From: Anaerobacillus arseniciselenatis
Lineage (GTDB): Bacteria > Bacillota > Bacilli > Bacillales > Anaerobacillaceae
Length of the DNA stretch: 64,000 nt
Assembly: GCF_001865995.1 (NCBI RefSeq)
Contig: NZ_MLQQ01000001.1
Span: forward strand, 310,001-374,000
Direction of reading: 5' to 3'
Shown here: piece by piece, positions 1 through 7,681 of the stretch
How the letters are laid out: each line of letters begins with the position of its first letter
Numbering within the stretch: the stretch's first letter is position 1
Made by a program: the position numbers and the translations under genes
Notes under the pieces: generated by a model
What the model was told of the DNA's origin: nothing
The model's database searches: none
Seen by the model: the letters and a program-made list of their open reading frames with translations, nothing else

Positions 1-203
1 ATAAATTAGGTTGGTAAATGACTTGTTTTCATGGAATTATTGTTGTTACAGAAAAAACGAAAAGATGCCAACTCTAGAAATCACTTGGGATAATGGTTAA
101 TTTGAAAAGCAATAATTAATACGAAAATAGCGGTTTCAAAAAAGAACTCTAATAAGCAAAAATGTTCACGAATTCACGAAAATAACCTTCTATAAAAACA
201 AAA

Positions 204-238
204 AACTCTACCTGGTTATTTAAGCTCCAGATAGAGTT
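204..238 (-). terminator. Intrinsic terminator after the Rossmann oxidoreductase
   Basis: ACTCTACCTGG pairs with CCAGATAGAGT around an 11-nt loop. On the minus strand it is followed by a T-rich tract (positions 190-204). It lies just past the stop of the minus-strand gene at 254. Positions 1-190 are AT-rich and I see no gene in them. Confidence 0.75.
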
Positions 239-253
239 TCTTTATATGCGCTA

Positions 254-934
254 TTATTCATAAGCGTTATGATTTTTTTTATGTTTTTCTATAAGTGAAG
301 AATCAACAACAAACGTACCGACGTCATCTTTTAATGCCAAGTTAATCATTGCTTTTGCAACATCTTGCGCACGATTCGGTTGGTATTTTTTCAATAATCC
401 TTTAAATAAAAATGGGAAAGCTTTTGTGATTTTTTGCCCGAGATCTTCTCCAAAACGCTGTTCGTTTCGCTCGCCTAATATAAGTGAAGGACGAATAATA
501 AAAAGTGCTGGAAGATCGACTTCTCTAATAGCTGCCTCAACATTCCCTTTTACTTGATTATAAAAAAAGCGTGAATGTTGGTTTGCTCCCATCGCTGTAA
601 CAATAAAAAATTGCTGAACACCATTTTGCTTTGCTAATTTGGCCACCTTTAATGGATATTCAAAATCAATTTTAACAAACTGTTCTTTTGTTTTCGCTTT
701 TTTCATTGTTGTTCCTAACGTACAAAAAACATCATCAACATCATTAAAAAGAAGTTGATACTGATCTAACTGATCAAAGTCTACAATATGTTGCTGCACC
801 TTTTCATCTGCGAGAGGTAAAGGGCGTCTTGAAAGCAAAACTATTTTATTATAATTTTCACATTTTATTAATAGCTCAAGTAAATGTCCACCGACAAGAC
901 CTGTTGCACCGATAATTAATGCGGTTTTTGACAA
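254..934 (-). CDS. NAD(P)-binding Rossmann-fold oxidoreductase (epimerase/HTATIP2-like)
   Basis: A 226-residue short-chain-type protein. A dinucleotide-binding loop GATGLVGGHL follows the first beta strand at the N-terminus, and IIRPSLILGER lies near residues 145-155, as in atypical SDR/NAD(P)H-binding proteins related to HTATIP2. The substrate is unknown. I choose a TTG start at 934: it is preceded by GAGGAAGGTG at a good distance and puts the glycine-rich loop near residue 10. A longer frame reaches 997, but its first codons lie inside a TGTCTGACAC-type terminator repeat. The gene appears to be a single transcription unit, with a terminator at 204-238. Family placement is firm; function is not. 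Confidence 0.8.
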   Translation of the reverse strand: MSKTALIIGATGLVGGHLLELLIKCENYNKIVLLSRRPLPLADEKVQQHIVDFDQLDQYQLLFNDVDDVFCTLGTTMKKAKTKEQFVKIDFEYPLKVAKLAKQNGVQQFFIVTAMGANQHSRFFYNQVKGNVEAAIREVDLPALFIIRPSLILGERNEQRFGEDLGQKITKAFPFLFKGLLKKYQPNRAQDVAKAMINLALKDDVGTFVVDSSLIEKHKKNHNAYE

Positions 935-967
935 AAACACTTCACCTTCCTCTTTTAGAATCATAGA

Positions 968-1022
968 AAGGAGCTGTCCCATAAGTGTCTCTGACACTTT
1001 GTTCTAGGATAGCCCCTTCATT
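968..1022. terminator. Family D palindromic repeat acting as terminator
   Basis: An imperfect palindrome whose arms start GGAGCTGTCC and end GGATAGCCCC, with TGTC/GACA at the tip. It sits downstream of the minus-strand gene 1045-1245. Same family as 5533-5580, 22031-22083 and 44788-44911. Confidence 0.6.
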
Positions 1023-1044
1023 AAGGAACCGTAACGTTACGTGT

Positions 1045-1245
1045 TTACAACTCGAAATAATCTTTGTAATAACCGCCGACTTTTCCAGTGTTATCAATCA
1101 CAAAAATAAATTCTTCGGTTTCATTCTTTACTTCGTACATTTTGCCAGCTGTTAATGCGGTATTCACTTTATATTTTTCTGCATTTGTATGTACACATTT
1201 CACCGTTTTAACTGTCGGGCTTGTTTGCCATTTGTTATGTAGCAT
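1045..1245 (-). CDS. Small conserved Bacillaceae protein (DUF6501-like)
   Basis: A 66-residue soluble protein with no signal peptide or membrane segment. It is rich in beta-forming stretches and ends GGYYKDYFEL. The pattern KCVHTNAEKY...YEVKNETEEF...DNTGKVGG resembles a small family conserved across Bacillus, which I recall as DUF6501; this is from memory and function is unknown. A start at 1245 follows a GGAGTG-like site on the minus strand. It is transcribed toward the terminator at 968-1022 and stands alone. Confidence 0.65.
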   Translation of the reverse strand: MLHNKWQTSPTVKTVKCVHTNAEKYKVNTALTAGKMYEVKNETEEFIFVIDNTGKVGGYYKDYFEL

Positions 1246-1426
1246 CGTATCACTCCTACGTGGATATAATTATTCATTTACTATACCATATAGAAAAACT
1301 TGTCTACAAGCGATTTTGGCTTACCAACAAACCAACAGTCCACTAACCATCTACCTATCCATTGCGTATAAAAGCTAATTTCTGTATGATGATAAGGCTA
1401 TACTAAGAAAAAACGGAGTTGAGAAT

Positions 1427-2611
1427 GTGACGAAAGTTATTTTAAACAAACAGCGCAGGAAACGTTTAGAACAAGGTCACCCTTGGGTTTATCAAAGTGA
1501 AGTGGCCAAAATCAAAGGTGAATATGAGGCCGGTGACATTGTTGATGTTTTCAATCATCAAAATCATTTTTTAGGAAAAGGGTACATAAATCCACAATCA
1601 CAAATGATTGTGCGAATTTTAACTCACAATGATGAAGAAATTAATCAACAATTTTTTATTCGCAAAATTGAAAAAGCATGGCAACATCGGGAGCGCTTTA
1701 TACCAGGTGTTCGTTCTTGCCGGGCGATTTATGGAGAGGCTGATTTTTTACCTGGCCTTGTCGTTGATAAATATGAAGATGTTCTTGTCGTACAAATCGT
1801 TTCATTAGGGATGGAAGTTCGTAAAGACTGGATTTTAAAAGGGCTCCTTGAAGTTTTTAAACCTCAAGCGATTTACTTAAGAAACGATGTTTACGTTCGT
1901 GAATTAGAAGGGTTAGAGCAAGAAAAAGGCTTCTGGTACGGAGAGTCTCCAACTGAAATTGAAATTGAGGAAAATGGAGTTAAGTACATCGTTGATATTG
2001 AAGATGGCCAAAAGACAGGCTTTTTCTTTGATCAACGCGAAAACCGTGCTGCTATTAAACCTTTAATTACAAATGACTCTACTGTTTTAGATTGTTTTAC
2101 ACATACAGGTTCGTTTATGTTAAATGCTTACCTTTACGGCGCTCAACACGTTACGGCGGTTGATATTTCTGAGCACGCCATCGAAACGGCGAAACGAAAT
2201 GCTGCACTTAATGAGTTTAATGAAAATATTGATTTTGTTGTTGCCAATGCATTTGATTATTTAAGAGACGCTGTTCAACAAGGAAAACAATGGGACGTCG
2301 TTATTGTTGACCCACCAGCCTTCGCTAAATCGAGGCACGCTGTGAAAAAAGCATATCGAGGATATAAAGATGTTAACTTAAATGGTTTAAAGCTAGTAAA
2401 AGAAGGTGGTTACTTCGTTACTGCCAGTTGTTCTTATCACGTTGACCCTCATATGTTTAGCGAAATGGTTCAAGACGCAGCTTTTGACGCCCATAAAGTT
2501 TTAAGAAAAATTCACTGGAGTGGTGCAGGGTATGATCATCCAGAAATACTCGGGGTCGATGAAGGCAACTATTTAAAGTTTGCCATTTATGAAGTGACTT
2601 CTCGTAAATAA
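1427..2611 (+). CDS. Class I SAM-dependent rRNA methyltransferase, RlmI type (PUA + methyltransferase)
   Basis: A 394-residue protein. An N-terminal PUA-like RNA-binding region (about residues 1-75, LNKQRRKRLEQGHPWVYQSE) precedes a Rossmann methyltransferase core: SAM-binding VLDCFTHTGSF, the motif IV loop VDPPAFAKS, and a cysteine in TASCSYHV, typical of 23S rRNA m5C methyltransferases such as RlmI (C1962). B. subtilis YwbD is the likely counterpart. The GTG start at 1427 is preceded by GGAG at 1416-1419. It probably modifies 23S rRNA; the exact target base is inferred from the family. No operon partner is visible. Confidence 0.88.
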   Translation: MTKVILNKQRRKRLEQGHPWVYQSEVAKIKGEYEAGDIVDVFNHQNHFLGKGYINPQSQMIVRILTHNDEEINQQFFIRKIEKAWQHRERFIPGVRSCRAIYGEADFLPGLVVDKYEDVLVVQIVSLGMEVRKDWILKGLLEVFKPQAIYLRNDVYVRELEGLEQEKGFWYGESPTEIEIEENGVKYIVDIEDGQKTGFFFDQRENRAAIKPLITNDSTVLDCFTHTGSFMLNAYLYGAQHVTAVDISEHAIETAKRNAALNEFNENIDFVVANAFDYLRDAVQQGKQWDVVIVDPPAFAKSRHAVKKAYRGYKDVNLNGLKLVKEGGYFVTASCSYHVDPHMFSEMVQDAAFDAHKVLRKIHWSGAGYDHPEILGVDEGNYLKFAIYEVTSRK

Positions 2612-2752
2612 TTGAGCGGTCACCTTTGTACCCTTGTACTACTCATCCTTTGACCGTGGGAGGGCGTTTGTTCTTTCCCCGGTCAATTAATACTTTTCCT
2701 TCATAATAACACTATTATCTTAATATCATTTTAAATTTTCAAAATTAAATGA

Positions 2753-2781
2753 TTGACAGTACAAATTTTCTTCCTTATAAT
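2753..2781 (+). promoter_or_regulatory. Perfect SigA-type promoter ahead of the MpsC/SbtA locus
   Basis: TTGACA (2753-2758), 17-nt spacer, TATAAT (2776-2781). Transcription should start near 2788, giving a leader of about 280 nt before the TTG start at 3067. Confidence 0.8.
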
Positions 2782-2787
2782 CAACTT

Positions 2788-3066
2788 AAATAAATTTTAC
2801 CGAGTAATAAATACATGCACAGAACACATAGATTAGCCTTAGATCAATGTTATAAAATGACAGTGGTAAAAGGAAAATCTAATTCATAACTTGCATAGAT
2901 TTAAAGTAACCGGTATATTCCGTCTTTATATGTTAAAGACTTAGAGGAATATACTTTTATTTTTACCTATCGAAATAAGTTACCATGTAAGTTACTAATT
3001 CTTATTGTGTAAAACGAGAAAACTAAATTACTTTGTGCGCTTTTTTGAACATAAGGAGGTAACATC
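2788..3066 (+). promoter_or_regulatory. Long leader with attenuator-like terminator
   Basis: Within the leader an intrinsic terminator forms at 2913-2964: GTATATTCC pairs with GGAATATAC, an inner GTCTTT pairs with AAAGAC, and TTTTATTTTT follows. Upstream, AATCTA (2876-2881) can pair either with TAGATT at 2829-2834 or with TAGATTT at 2896-2902, so two mutually exclusive folds are possible. I recognise no known riboswitch class. The arrangement suggests transcription attenuation (inference). Confidence 0.5.
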
Positions 3067-3444
3067 TTGGAAACTACATTACAAAAAAAAGGACAATTAG
3101 AAGCGGATATAAGTAAAGCTATTACGAAGTGGGAAAAAGAATTTCTAGGTAGAGGCCCTCTCCAAGTGAAAACGGACATTTTAAGAAACATGGTTATTGT
3201 TCACTTGAAAGGTATTTTAACTCCTGCTGAAAAAGAGCTTGCGAAAACGGAAGCAGGAATGATTTCAATAAAAAAAAATCGCGCTGACTTAATTGAAGCC
3301 GGAAATCATCATTTAAGAGAGATTATCCTTACCGCAACTGGCGTCACTGTCGATAGTTTTCATACTGATATTAGTACTAGAAATGCTGAACGTATTATTG
3401 TCTTTATCTTAAAAGAAAATTTAGAAAAACAATTAAATGAATAA
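3067..3444 (+). CDS. MpsC-family protein (DUF2294)
   Basis: A 125-residue soluble protein. The conserved core GRGPLQVKTDILRNM...VHLKGILTPAEKELA and the C-terminal HTDISTRNAERIIVF are the DUF2294 signature, later named MpsC after the third gene of the staphylococcal mpsABC cation/bicarbonate system. Biochemical function is not established in that family. The TTG start at 3067 has an ideal AAGGAGG at 3053-3059. It is preceded by a strong promoter and an attenuator-like leader, ends in a terminator at 3485-3523, and lies upstream of an SbtA-type bicarbonate transporter. No mpsA/mpsB-like genes are in the window, so its link here is to SbtA. Family call firm, role inferred. Confidence 0.82.
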   Translation: METTLQKKGQLEADISKAITKWEKEFLGRGPLQVKTDILRNMVIVHLKGILTPAEKELAKTEAGMISIKKNRADLIEAGNHHLREIILTATGVTVDSFHTDISTRNAERIIVFILKENLEKQLNE

Positions 3445-3484
3445 AGGTTGCTGTAGTAAGCACTAACTTTAGTGAGTACACCAG

Positions 3485-3523
3485 AGGCCAACGTTGATTT
3501 CTCAATCTACGTTGGCCTTTTTT
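3485..3523 (+). terminator. Intrinsic terminator after the MpsC-family gene
   Basis: AGGCCAACGT pairs with ACGTTGGCCT and is followed by TTTTTT. Strong plus-strand terminator, 40 bp past the stop at 3444. Confidence 0.88.
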
Positions 3524-3587
3524 CTTTGATTAGCAAACTGTTGGTTAGTTGGTTTGTGGTTCGTTGGTTAGGACCCTCGCCCTACTT

Positions 3588-3768
3588 TCATGTTAGATGG
3601 TGGTGGCAGGCATGCCGTCATGAGGGTTTTGTATGAAAAAAAGGTGGATGATTTCGTGAACGAGCCTCTGAGATTCATTAGAAGGTCACAGCGAAGAGAG
3701 GGAAATCATCCGCCTTTTCCATAGTAGATAGTGACGGAATGCCGTCATGACTGCTTTGTATGTAAAAG
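3588..3768 (-). repeat. Family B structured repeat, copy 1 (reverse orientation)
   Basis: Contains the conserved core (GAACGAGCCTCT...TACAGCGAAGAGA type) between arms AAAAGGTGGATGATTTC and GAAATCATCCGCCTTTT, flanked by ATGCCGTCATGA-type hairpins on both sides. It fills most of the 342-bp gap between the MpsC-family gene and sbtA; no gene is seen in this gap. Confidence 0.7.
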
Positions 3769-3786
3769 TAAAGGAGGTCTTTATAA

Positions 3787-4806
3787 ATGCTAGACATGGT
3801 TTTGCAAAATTTACTTTCACCTGCTGTGCTTTTCTTCGTTCTAGGAATAATTGCTGCAATCGTAAGTACGGACTTTCATTTCCCTAAAGGGTTCGGAGAA
3901 GCATTAAGTATTTATTTACTTGTAGCTATCGGTTTAAAAGGGGGTATTGAACTTTCAAATTACACTCTTGCAACTGTTTCAATGCCAATTGTCGGTACAC
4001 TATTTTTAGGTTCCCTTATCCCTATCATTACGATTTATATTCTTCGACATTTTATGAAGATGGATTTAAATAACGCCGTTGGCTTGGCTGCAACTTATGG
4101 TTCAGTAAGTATTGTCACCTATGGCGCCGCAATTTCATTTTTGGAAAATCTAACAGTTCCTTATGAAAGCTTTATGAATGCTATGGTCGTATTAATGGAA
4201 ATTCCAGGAATATTAGTGGCGTTACTAATATTTGGTTTAATGCAAATGAAAGATTCGGAGCACATGCCAACGATGTCTTCGAGAAACGTCGGAATTATAG
4301 CCAATAGTCCGCTTGCTAATATTAATAAAGAGGTCTTAAAAGAAAGCTTTTTCGGTAAAAGTATTCTTTTACTCGTTGGTAGTTTACTAGTCGGACTTAT
4401 TGTAGGTACTAATGGGTTACCGTTGATTGAACCTCTTTTTATAGATTTATATCAAAGTGTGCTCATTTTATTTTTACTTAACATGGGCTTAATGGCCGGC
4501 AAACGCCTAGCAGTAGTTCGCCGTCATGGTATAAAGCTTTTATTATTTGCAACAATAATGCCATTACTATACGGTGTGTTAGGAATTTTCGTTGGAGCTC
4601 TTGTAGGATTATCTTTAGGTGGCGCGACATTGATGGGAGTTTTAGCAGCGAGTGCCTCTTATATTGCGGCTCCTGCAGCTTTGAAAACATCGGTTCCAGA
4701 GGCAGATCCATCGATTTATTTAGGTTTAGCATTAGGAATTACCTTTCCATTAAACTTAACGATTGGTATTCCACTCTACTATTCAATTGCAACTTGGTTA
4801 TTTTAA
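3787..4806 (+). CDS. sbtA: SbtA-type sodium-dependent bicarbonate transporter
   Basis: A 339-residue integral membrane protein with about ten hydrophobic helices in two similar halves. Stretches such as LLVAIGLKGGIELS, AATYGSVSIVTYGAA and AAPAALKTSVPEADPS match the SbtA family, which takes up bicarbonate with sodium. SbtA is best known in cyanobacteria; Firmicute homologues are common but less studied. The ATG at 3787 follows AAGGAGG. Neighbours are an MpsC-family protein upstream and a carbonic-anhydrase-like protein downstream, a coherent inorganic-carbon context. No SbtB-type PII-like regulator is adjacent. A family C repeat separates it from the next gene. Confidence 0.88.
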   Translation: MLDMVLQNLLSPAVLFFVLGIIAAIVSTDFHFPKGFGEALSIYLLVAIGLKGGIELSNYTLATVSMPIVGTLFLGSLIPIITIYILRHFMKMDLNNAVGLAATYGSVSIVTYGAAISFLENLTVPYESFMNAMVVLMEIPGILVALLIFGLMQMKDSEHMPTMSSRNVGIIANSPLANINKEVLKESFFGKSILLLVGSLLVGLIVGTNGLPLIEPLFIDLYQSVLILFLLNMGLMAGKRLAVVRRHGIKLLLFATIMPLLYGVLGIFVGALVGLSLGGATLMGVLAASASYIAAPAALKTSVPEADPSIYLGLALGITFPLNLTIGIPLYYSIATWLF

Positions 4807-4808
4807 GA

Positions 4809-5020
4809 AAAGCCTGAGCGCCTTGGTAGCTTCGACAAGCGTTGGAGGGCCATCAACGTTTTGCCTCCTCTTTGATTTCCCTTCATGAATAGGCAAACCT
4901 TGATGGACCGAAACGCTCGATAGAAGCTAGGCACTGCTCCTGCGATTACTCGTCGCAAAACTTGCTCTGTAGCAATTTCAGTGAAGTGTGTGTCTTGGAG
5001 CTAGACAGCTTTTCGAATTC
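4809..5020 (+). repeat. Family C Bacillaceae-type intergenic repeat
   Basis: Begins GAAAAGCCTGAGCGCCTTGG and ends GGAGCTAGACAGCTTTTC. The internal text (CTTCGACAAGCGTTGGAGGGC, CTTGATGGACCGAAACGCTCG) recurs almost unchanged at 50641-50780. Confidence 0.7.
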
Positions 5021-5054
5021 AATAAATTACTATTTTATAAGGGGATGAAAACAA

Positions 5055-5525
5055 ATGAAAACAATGAATAAAACTTTAGTTTATGTTTGTGGTGATGTGC
5101 AATTAAAAGACCGTGCTTTAAACTATTTAAGTACAACTCGAGAAGAAGTGATTACTATCCAAAGCAATATCCAAACTGACTTACAGCCTTTCGGAAGCGT
5201 CGTTAAATCGATATTAGTTTCTGCCTACAAAGAGTACGTTAGTGACATTTATATCGTAGTCTCTAAAGTCGAACAAATTGAAATAAATGAGTCTGACGTC
5301 CGTGAATGGTTAGAGAGCGAAGGAATAGAAAAGGAGAAGTTCGAGATTTTTGACTATTTAGATCAGTTTAGCAAAAACACTTTACATGATTGGTTAGCGG
5401 TAAACTCTGTCGAGAAAACTTTGAGTAAAAACCTCGATATGTTAAAAACACACCCGTTTCTACCAAAGAAACTTAACTTTAAAGGTTTACTTTTGGAGGA
5501 AAACGGTGAGTTTAAGCTCGTATAA
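5055..5525 (+). CDS. Degenerate beta-carbonic-anhydrase-like protein next to sbtA
   Basis: A 156-residue soluble protein. Its first half follows the beta-carbonic-anhydrase topology: LVYVCGDVQLKDRAL aligns with the family's CxDxR strand-loop, and SVVKSILVSAYKEYVSDIYIVVS aligns with the helix-strand leading to the HxxC zinc ligands. The first Cys and Asp are kept (CGD), the catalytic Arg is Gln, and the His-x2-Cys pair is replaced by KVEQ. An intact zinc site is therefore unlikely. The C-terminal half has no hallmark I recognise. Position after sbtA suggests a bicarbonate-sensing or transporter-partner pseudoenzyme (inference). An AAGGGG site precedes ATG 5055, and a palindromic terminator follows. 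Confidence 0.55.
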   Translation: MKTMNKTLVYVCGDVQLKDRALNYLSTTREEVITIQSNIQTDLQPFGSVVKSILVSAYKEYVSDIYIVVSKVEQIEINESDVREWLESEGIEKEKFEIFDYLDQFSKNTLHDWLAVNSVEKTLSKNLDMLKTHPFLPKKLNFKGLLLEENGEFKLV

Positions 5526-5532
5526 AAAGTTT

Positions 5533-5580
5533 AAGGGACTGCCCCATAAGTGTCTGACACTTATGGGGGCAGCCCCTTAA
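5533..5580. terminator. Bidirectional terminator, family D palindrome
   Basis: A near-perfect 20-bp stem (GGGACTGCCCCATAAGTGTC against its complement) flanked by TTAA on both sides. It lies between the convergent carbonic-anhydrase-like gene and cotJC. Confidence 0.85.
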
Positions 5581-5638
5581 ATATAGCTCAACACTATTTT
5601 TACTCGTAAGGTCCTGATGCCCCAACATTTATTCTATA

Positions 5639-6208
5639 TCAATAAAACTGTTTCTTTCCTTGTTCTTCCTTCAATATTTCAACGGCTTCTCTAAAGCGCA
5701 AAGAATGAACGATTTCACGTTCTCTTAAGAAGCGTAAGCTATCATTAATATCTGGATCGTCAGACATGTCAATTAACCATTGGTACGTTGCTCTCGCTTT
5801 TTCTTCAGCGGCTATATCTTCATAAAGGTCAGCGATTGGATCACCTTTAGCTTGAATATAAGCTGCCGTCCACGGCACACCTGAAGCATCATGATAATGT
5901 AATGCTTTATCGTGAACGGCATAATGGTCACCAAGACCAGCCTGTTTCATCTGCTCTGGTGTCGCATCTTTCGTTAGTTTGTATATCATCGTAGCGATCA
6001 TTTCTAAATGAGCGAACTCTTCTGTACCGATATCTGTTAATAACCCAATTACTTTATCAGGTATTGTGTATCGTTGATTTAAGTAACGAAGAGCTGCAGC
6101 TAGCTCACCATCTGCACCCCCGTATTGCTCAACTAAAAATTTCGCAAGCATCGGATTACATTGACTTACTTTAACTGGATATTGTAACTTTTTTTCATAA
6201 ATCCACAT
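5639..6208 (-). CDS. cotJC: Spore coat protein CotJC (manganese-catalase fold)
   Basis: A 189-residue CotJC protein of the Mn-catalase/ferritin-like family. Diiron/dimanganese-type glutamates are visible in DIGTEEFAHLEMIATMIY, and EEKARATYQWL and REREIVHSLRF provide the later helices. It is an inner spore-coat component made in the mother cell. Last gene of cotJABC, 19 bp after cotJB. Length is normal for the family. Confidence 0.95.
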   Translation of the reverse strand: MWIYEKKLQYPVKVSQCNPMLAKFLVEQYGGADGELAAALRYLNQRYTIPDKVIGLLTDIGTEEFAHLEMIATMIYKLTKDATPEQMKQAGLGDHYAVHDKALHYHDASGVPWTAAYIQAKGDPIADLYEDIAAEEKARATYQWLIDMSDDPDINDSLRFLREREIVHSLRFREAVEILKEEQGKKQFY

Positions 6209-6227
6209 TTAGATTAGCCCTCCTCCG

Positions 6228-6494
6228 CTATATTTGCCATGGCCACGGTCCGTCGTTCCAATTCCAAGGGTAGCCACTGAAGCTATTTCCGTACTGCTGA
6301 AGTGGTCCATAAATTTGCTCAACTTGCTGTTTTAACTGTTTACTAACTTGAACACACTGATTGAATTGTTGGATTGCCTCTTGATCATTCGGATGTGTAT
6401 CTAAATATAGCGTAAGTTCTAATAGGACAAAGTCGACCGCTTGAAGCTCTTGCATTAACGGATAAAATTCCTTCGGCAGTTGTTTATGCATCAT
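6228..6494 (-). CDS. cotJB: Spore coat protein CotJB
   Basis: An 88-residue protein with FYPLMQELQAVDFVLLELTLYLDTHPNDQEA and the CotJB ending rich in Trp, Pro and Gly. It is needed with CotJA and CotJC for coat deposition in B. subtilis. Its ATG overlaps the cotJA stop (ATGA), indicating translational coupling. ATGATG doublet at the start leaves a one-codon ambiguity. Confidence 0.92.
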   Translation of the reverse strand: MMHKQLPKEFYPLMQELQAVDFVLLELTLYLDTHPNDQEAIQQFNQCVQVSKQLKQQVEQIYGPLQQYGNSFSGYPWNWNDGPWPWQI

Positions 6495-6727
6495 TGATCA
6501 TCCTGCCTTTCGTGTTTTTTATAGGGGCTATAATATGGATCATACAACGCAGGCCAAAGCGTTCCCGCACAAAGTGCTTCTTGTGGCGAAAACTGTGGTA
6601 GTCCATACGGCTGGAAAGTCATATATAAATGAGGTGGTGTTTCATATGACTTAACGGTCATCGGTGGACAAGGATCAAATGGACTTACGTAAGGGTGATA
6701 AAATTTTCTCGGTGTGAAATTTTGCAT
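6491..6727 (-). CDS. cotJA: Spore coat associated protein CotJA
   Basis: A short Pro/Tyr-rich coat protein with PRKFYHPYVSPFDPCPP and EALCAGTLWPALYDPY, characteristic of CotJA. I place the start at 6727, with GGGAGG eight bases upstream; an in-frame upstream ATG at 6751 lacks such a site. First gene of cotJABC. The operon is SigE-dependent in B. subtilis. A CATATGAT stretch near 6771-6778 (minus strand) could be its -10, but I could not settle a -35. Confidence 0.9.
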   Translation of the reverse strand: MQNFTPRKFYHPYVSPFDPCPPMTVKSYETPPHLYMTFQPYGLPQFSPQEALCAGTLWPALYDPYYSPYKKHERQDDQ

Positions 6728-6807
6728 GAAGTCGTTCCTCCCTTTACCCATTTTTTTTTACACCATTAAATCATATGATGAAAATGCGGAAATAGTACCA
6801 AAAAAGG

Positions 6808-6935
6808 CGTCCCCCAAAAAAAGTGTCCGACACCGTTACACACCAAATATAGACGAATAATAAATTTATTATCCGTCTATATTTGGTAAGCTCTGCATGG
6901 TGTCAGACACTTATGGGATAGCCCCTTCGTAGATA
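6808..6935. repeat. Family D long palindromic repeat / terminator
   Basis: About 120-bp palindrome. Outer arms carry AGTGTCCGACACC and GGTGTCAGACACTT, and an inner perfect hairpin is built on CCAAATATAGACG and its complement around TAATAAATTTATTA. Near-identical inner sequence recurs at 44788-44911. It lies between cotJA (upstream side) and the sirB stop, so it can terminate the siroheme operon. Confidence 0.7.
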
Positions 6936-6942
6936 TATGCAA

Positions 6943-7665
6943 TTACAATGCCTGATTAATGAGTCGTGCTACTAATTCGACCATTCTTTGATCAGAGCCG
7001 ATCGTCTCGCTAACAATAAAACGCTGATCATTAATTTCCGAAACAGATTTTTGAATTCTTTTGAATAAGATGCCATTAAATAGTAAGTAGGGCAAAATAT
7101 AAATATGTTGATATGAAGACTGCCTAGCACTTTTGATCTCGTCTTCAAAAGTTGCTTCACCACCTACTAAAAAGCAACACTGTACATCTGCAGGGAGAAG
7201 CTTTTCACCTAGGTGATCACTAATTCTCGTAAACTCAGCGATCGCTTCTTTATCAAAGCTCCCTCTACCGACGAAAATGACGAGTGAGTTACGCTCAATT
7301 TGAAACTGTTTTTCAACAAGCCGTTCTTGTAAAATATTAAAGATAGCGTTTTGCCTACCTAGTGGATTTTCTAACTGAAACTTTATGTTCGGATACAACT
7401 TTTTCGCTTTTTTTAGAACTTCTGGTATATCATGCTTTGCATGACCAGCTGACAAAAGAAGCAGTGGAAAAACAACAATTTCTTTCGCACCTTTTTCAAC
7501 ACAAATCTTTACTTCATCGAGAATAGAAGGTACTGCCAATTCTAAAAACGCATATCGAAACAACTTTGTTTCACACTTTTGACCGACAATGTGAGCAAAA
7601 TTTACGAATTGCTCATTAGATGTTTTTTTTCGACTACCATGCCCAACTAAAAGAACCGCCTTCAT
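6943..7665 (-). CDS. sirB: Sirohydrochlorin ferrochelatase (CbiX/SirB family)
   Basis: A 240-residue two-domain chelatase. The first half has LLVGHGSRKK with the catalytic-type histidine, and LLLLSAGHAKHDIP with the second histidine. The second half repeats the fold with VIFVGRGSFDKEA, where the histidine is absent, as in SirB. It inserts iron into sirohydrochlorin in the last step of siroheme synthesis. It follows cobA-hemD by 16 bp and is the last gene of the reductase operon. It supplies cofactor to the reductase two genes upstream. Confidence 0.88.
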   Translation of the reverse strand: MKAVLLVGHGSRKKTSNEQFVNFAHIVGQKCETKLFRYAFLELAVPSILDEVKICVEKGAKEIVVFPLLLLSAGHAKHDIPEVLKKAKKLYPNIKFQLENPLGRQNAIFNILQERLVEKQFQIERNSLVIFVGRGSFDKEAIAEFTRISDHLGEKLLPADVQCCFLVGGEATFEDEIKSARQSSYQHIYILPYLLFNGILFKRIQKSVSEINDQRFIVSETIGSDQRMVELVARLINQAL

Positions 7666-7681
7666 TATTTTAAACTCCTCA

